A stretch of 5,828 bases of DNA from Alphaproteobacteria bacterium MarineAlpha10_Bin3 (GTDB taxonomy: Bacteria; Pseudomonadota; Alphaproteobacteria; UBA8366; GCA-2717185). The translations under genes were made by a program, and so were the position numbers. The notes beneath the pieces were generated by a model, which was not told the DNA's origin, searched no databases, and saw only the letters and a list, made by a program, of their open reading frames with translations. Shown here piece after piece: positions 5,450 to 5,828 of the stretch. Within the stretch, counting starts at the first letter, position 1. The number at the start of each line of letters is the position of its first letter. The stretch lies in contig PTKA01000112.1 in assembly GCA_002937525.1 (NCBI GenBank), positions 1 to 5,828 on the forward strand. Direction: 5' to 3'.

Positions 5450-5828
5450 CGGCGCCGGATTTCGCGCGTGAGACGCCGCGATCCGTCCTGGTTGAGATGA
5501 TCGACATTGGCGAAATACCGGTCGTCATAGGCATCCCAAAGATCGAGATGCGTCGCGCCGATACCGGCCGCGATATTTTTGTAGAAGGCTCGGATCTCGG
5601 CGAATATCGGAAATTTTCCGGCCACGGCCCGATAGGTTCCGCCGACCGGAAACGTGACCAGACAAAGGTCGACGCCGCGATCCTGGGCGCGCTTCAACGC
5701 GGCGCGCAACCGCCGCATCTCCTTGGTGGCAGCGTACCCGGCGACCGGAATATGGAGCTGGACCCTGATATTCGCTTGTCGCCACTGGGCGTCGGAAGAC
5801 ATATCGACGAGCCTGGGCTGGATGTCCT
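5437..5828 (-). CDS. C-terminal part of an SGNH/GDSL-hydrolase-like protein (runs off right edge)
   Basis: The frame is open from the right edge to the TGA at 5439-5437. An internal ATG at 5802 would give 121 residues, but in-frame codons continue to the edge (DIQPRLVD before that Met), so I read this as the tail of a longer protein. Numbering from that Met, the visible part has a helix rich in Lys/Arg (about 27-42), a strand VDLCLVTFPVGG (44-55), a helix around AEIRAFYKNIAAG (68-80), a short strand THLDLWDAY (84-92) and FANVDHLNQDGSRRLT (97-112). The HLNxxG segment is typical of the last block of SGNH-type esterases and acyltransferase-linked domains, where His102 would be the catalytic base. 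The usual partner Asp three residues before it is Asn99 here. The N-terminal Ser block is outside the window, so catalysis cannot be judged. In this operon it could act on acyl groups of the glycan; that is inference. Confidence 0.65.
   Translation of the reverse strand, partial: DIQPRLVDMSSDAQWRQANIRVQLHIPVAGYAATKEMRRLRAALKRAQDRGVDLCLVTFPVGGTYRAVAGKFPIFAEIRAFYKNIAAGIGATHLDLWDAYDDRYFANVDHLNQDGSRRLTREIRRRCQI

Overview
The window is a stretch of a single, densely packed operon for building a surface glycan. Every gene I can support lies on the minus strand, so transcription runs from the right edge to the left edge. The DNA is GC-rich, codon third positions are strongly G/C-biased, and the proteins are rich in Ala, Arg and Gly. 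This, together with the look of the proteins, suggests an alphaproteobacterium, perhaps of the Rhodospirillales type. The phylum is a moderately confident inference and the order a weak one.

Layout in transcription order: (1) the C-terminal end of an SGNH/GDSL-hydrolase-like protein, entering from the right edge (5437-5828); (2) a GT-B-fold glycosyltransferase starting with GTG (4421-5449); (3) a class I SAM-dependent methyltransferase (3615-4418); (4) a second, divergent GT-B glycosyltransferase without the usual Glu pair (2482-3618); (5) a GDP-mannose 4,6-dehydratase-family enzyme, gmd-like (1523-2485); (6) a third GT-B glycosyltransferase with an intact EX7E motif, probably starting with GTG (420-1529); (7) the N-terminal 141 codons of a fourth glycosyltransferase, leaving through the left edge (1-423).

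There is almost no non-coding DNA. The six junctions are, in order, a 13-nt overlap, a 2-nt gap, a 4-nt ATGA overlap, a 4-nt ATGA overlap, a 7-nt overlap and a 4-nt ATGA overlap. I see no promoter, terminator, RNA gene, mobile element, CRISPR array or substantial repeat. The promoter should lie beyond the right edge and the operon probably continues beyond the left edge.

Taken together, the dehydratase would convert GDP-mannose to GDP-4-keto-6-deoxymannose. At least four glycosyltransferases would assemble an oligosaccharide, the methyltransferase may methylate or cap it, and the SGNH-type protein may act on acyl groups. The reductase or epimerase that normally completes the GDP-deoxysugar, and any flippase, polymerase or ABC exporter, are not in the window. 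The final sugar and the type of glycan (O-antigen, capsule, exopolysaccharide or protein glycan) therefore cannot be read from it. The most notable protein-level points are a compacted cofactor-loop region in the dehydratase, loss of both Glu residues in one glycosyltransferase, an Asn where a catalytic Asp is expected in the SGNH-like protein, and basic N-terminal leaders on two consecutive glycosyltransferases.
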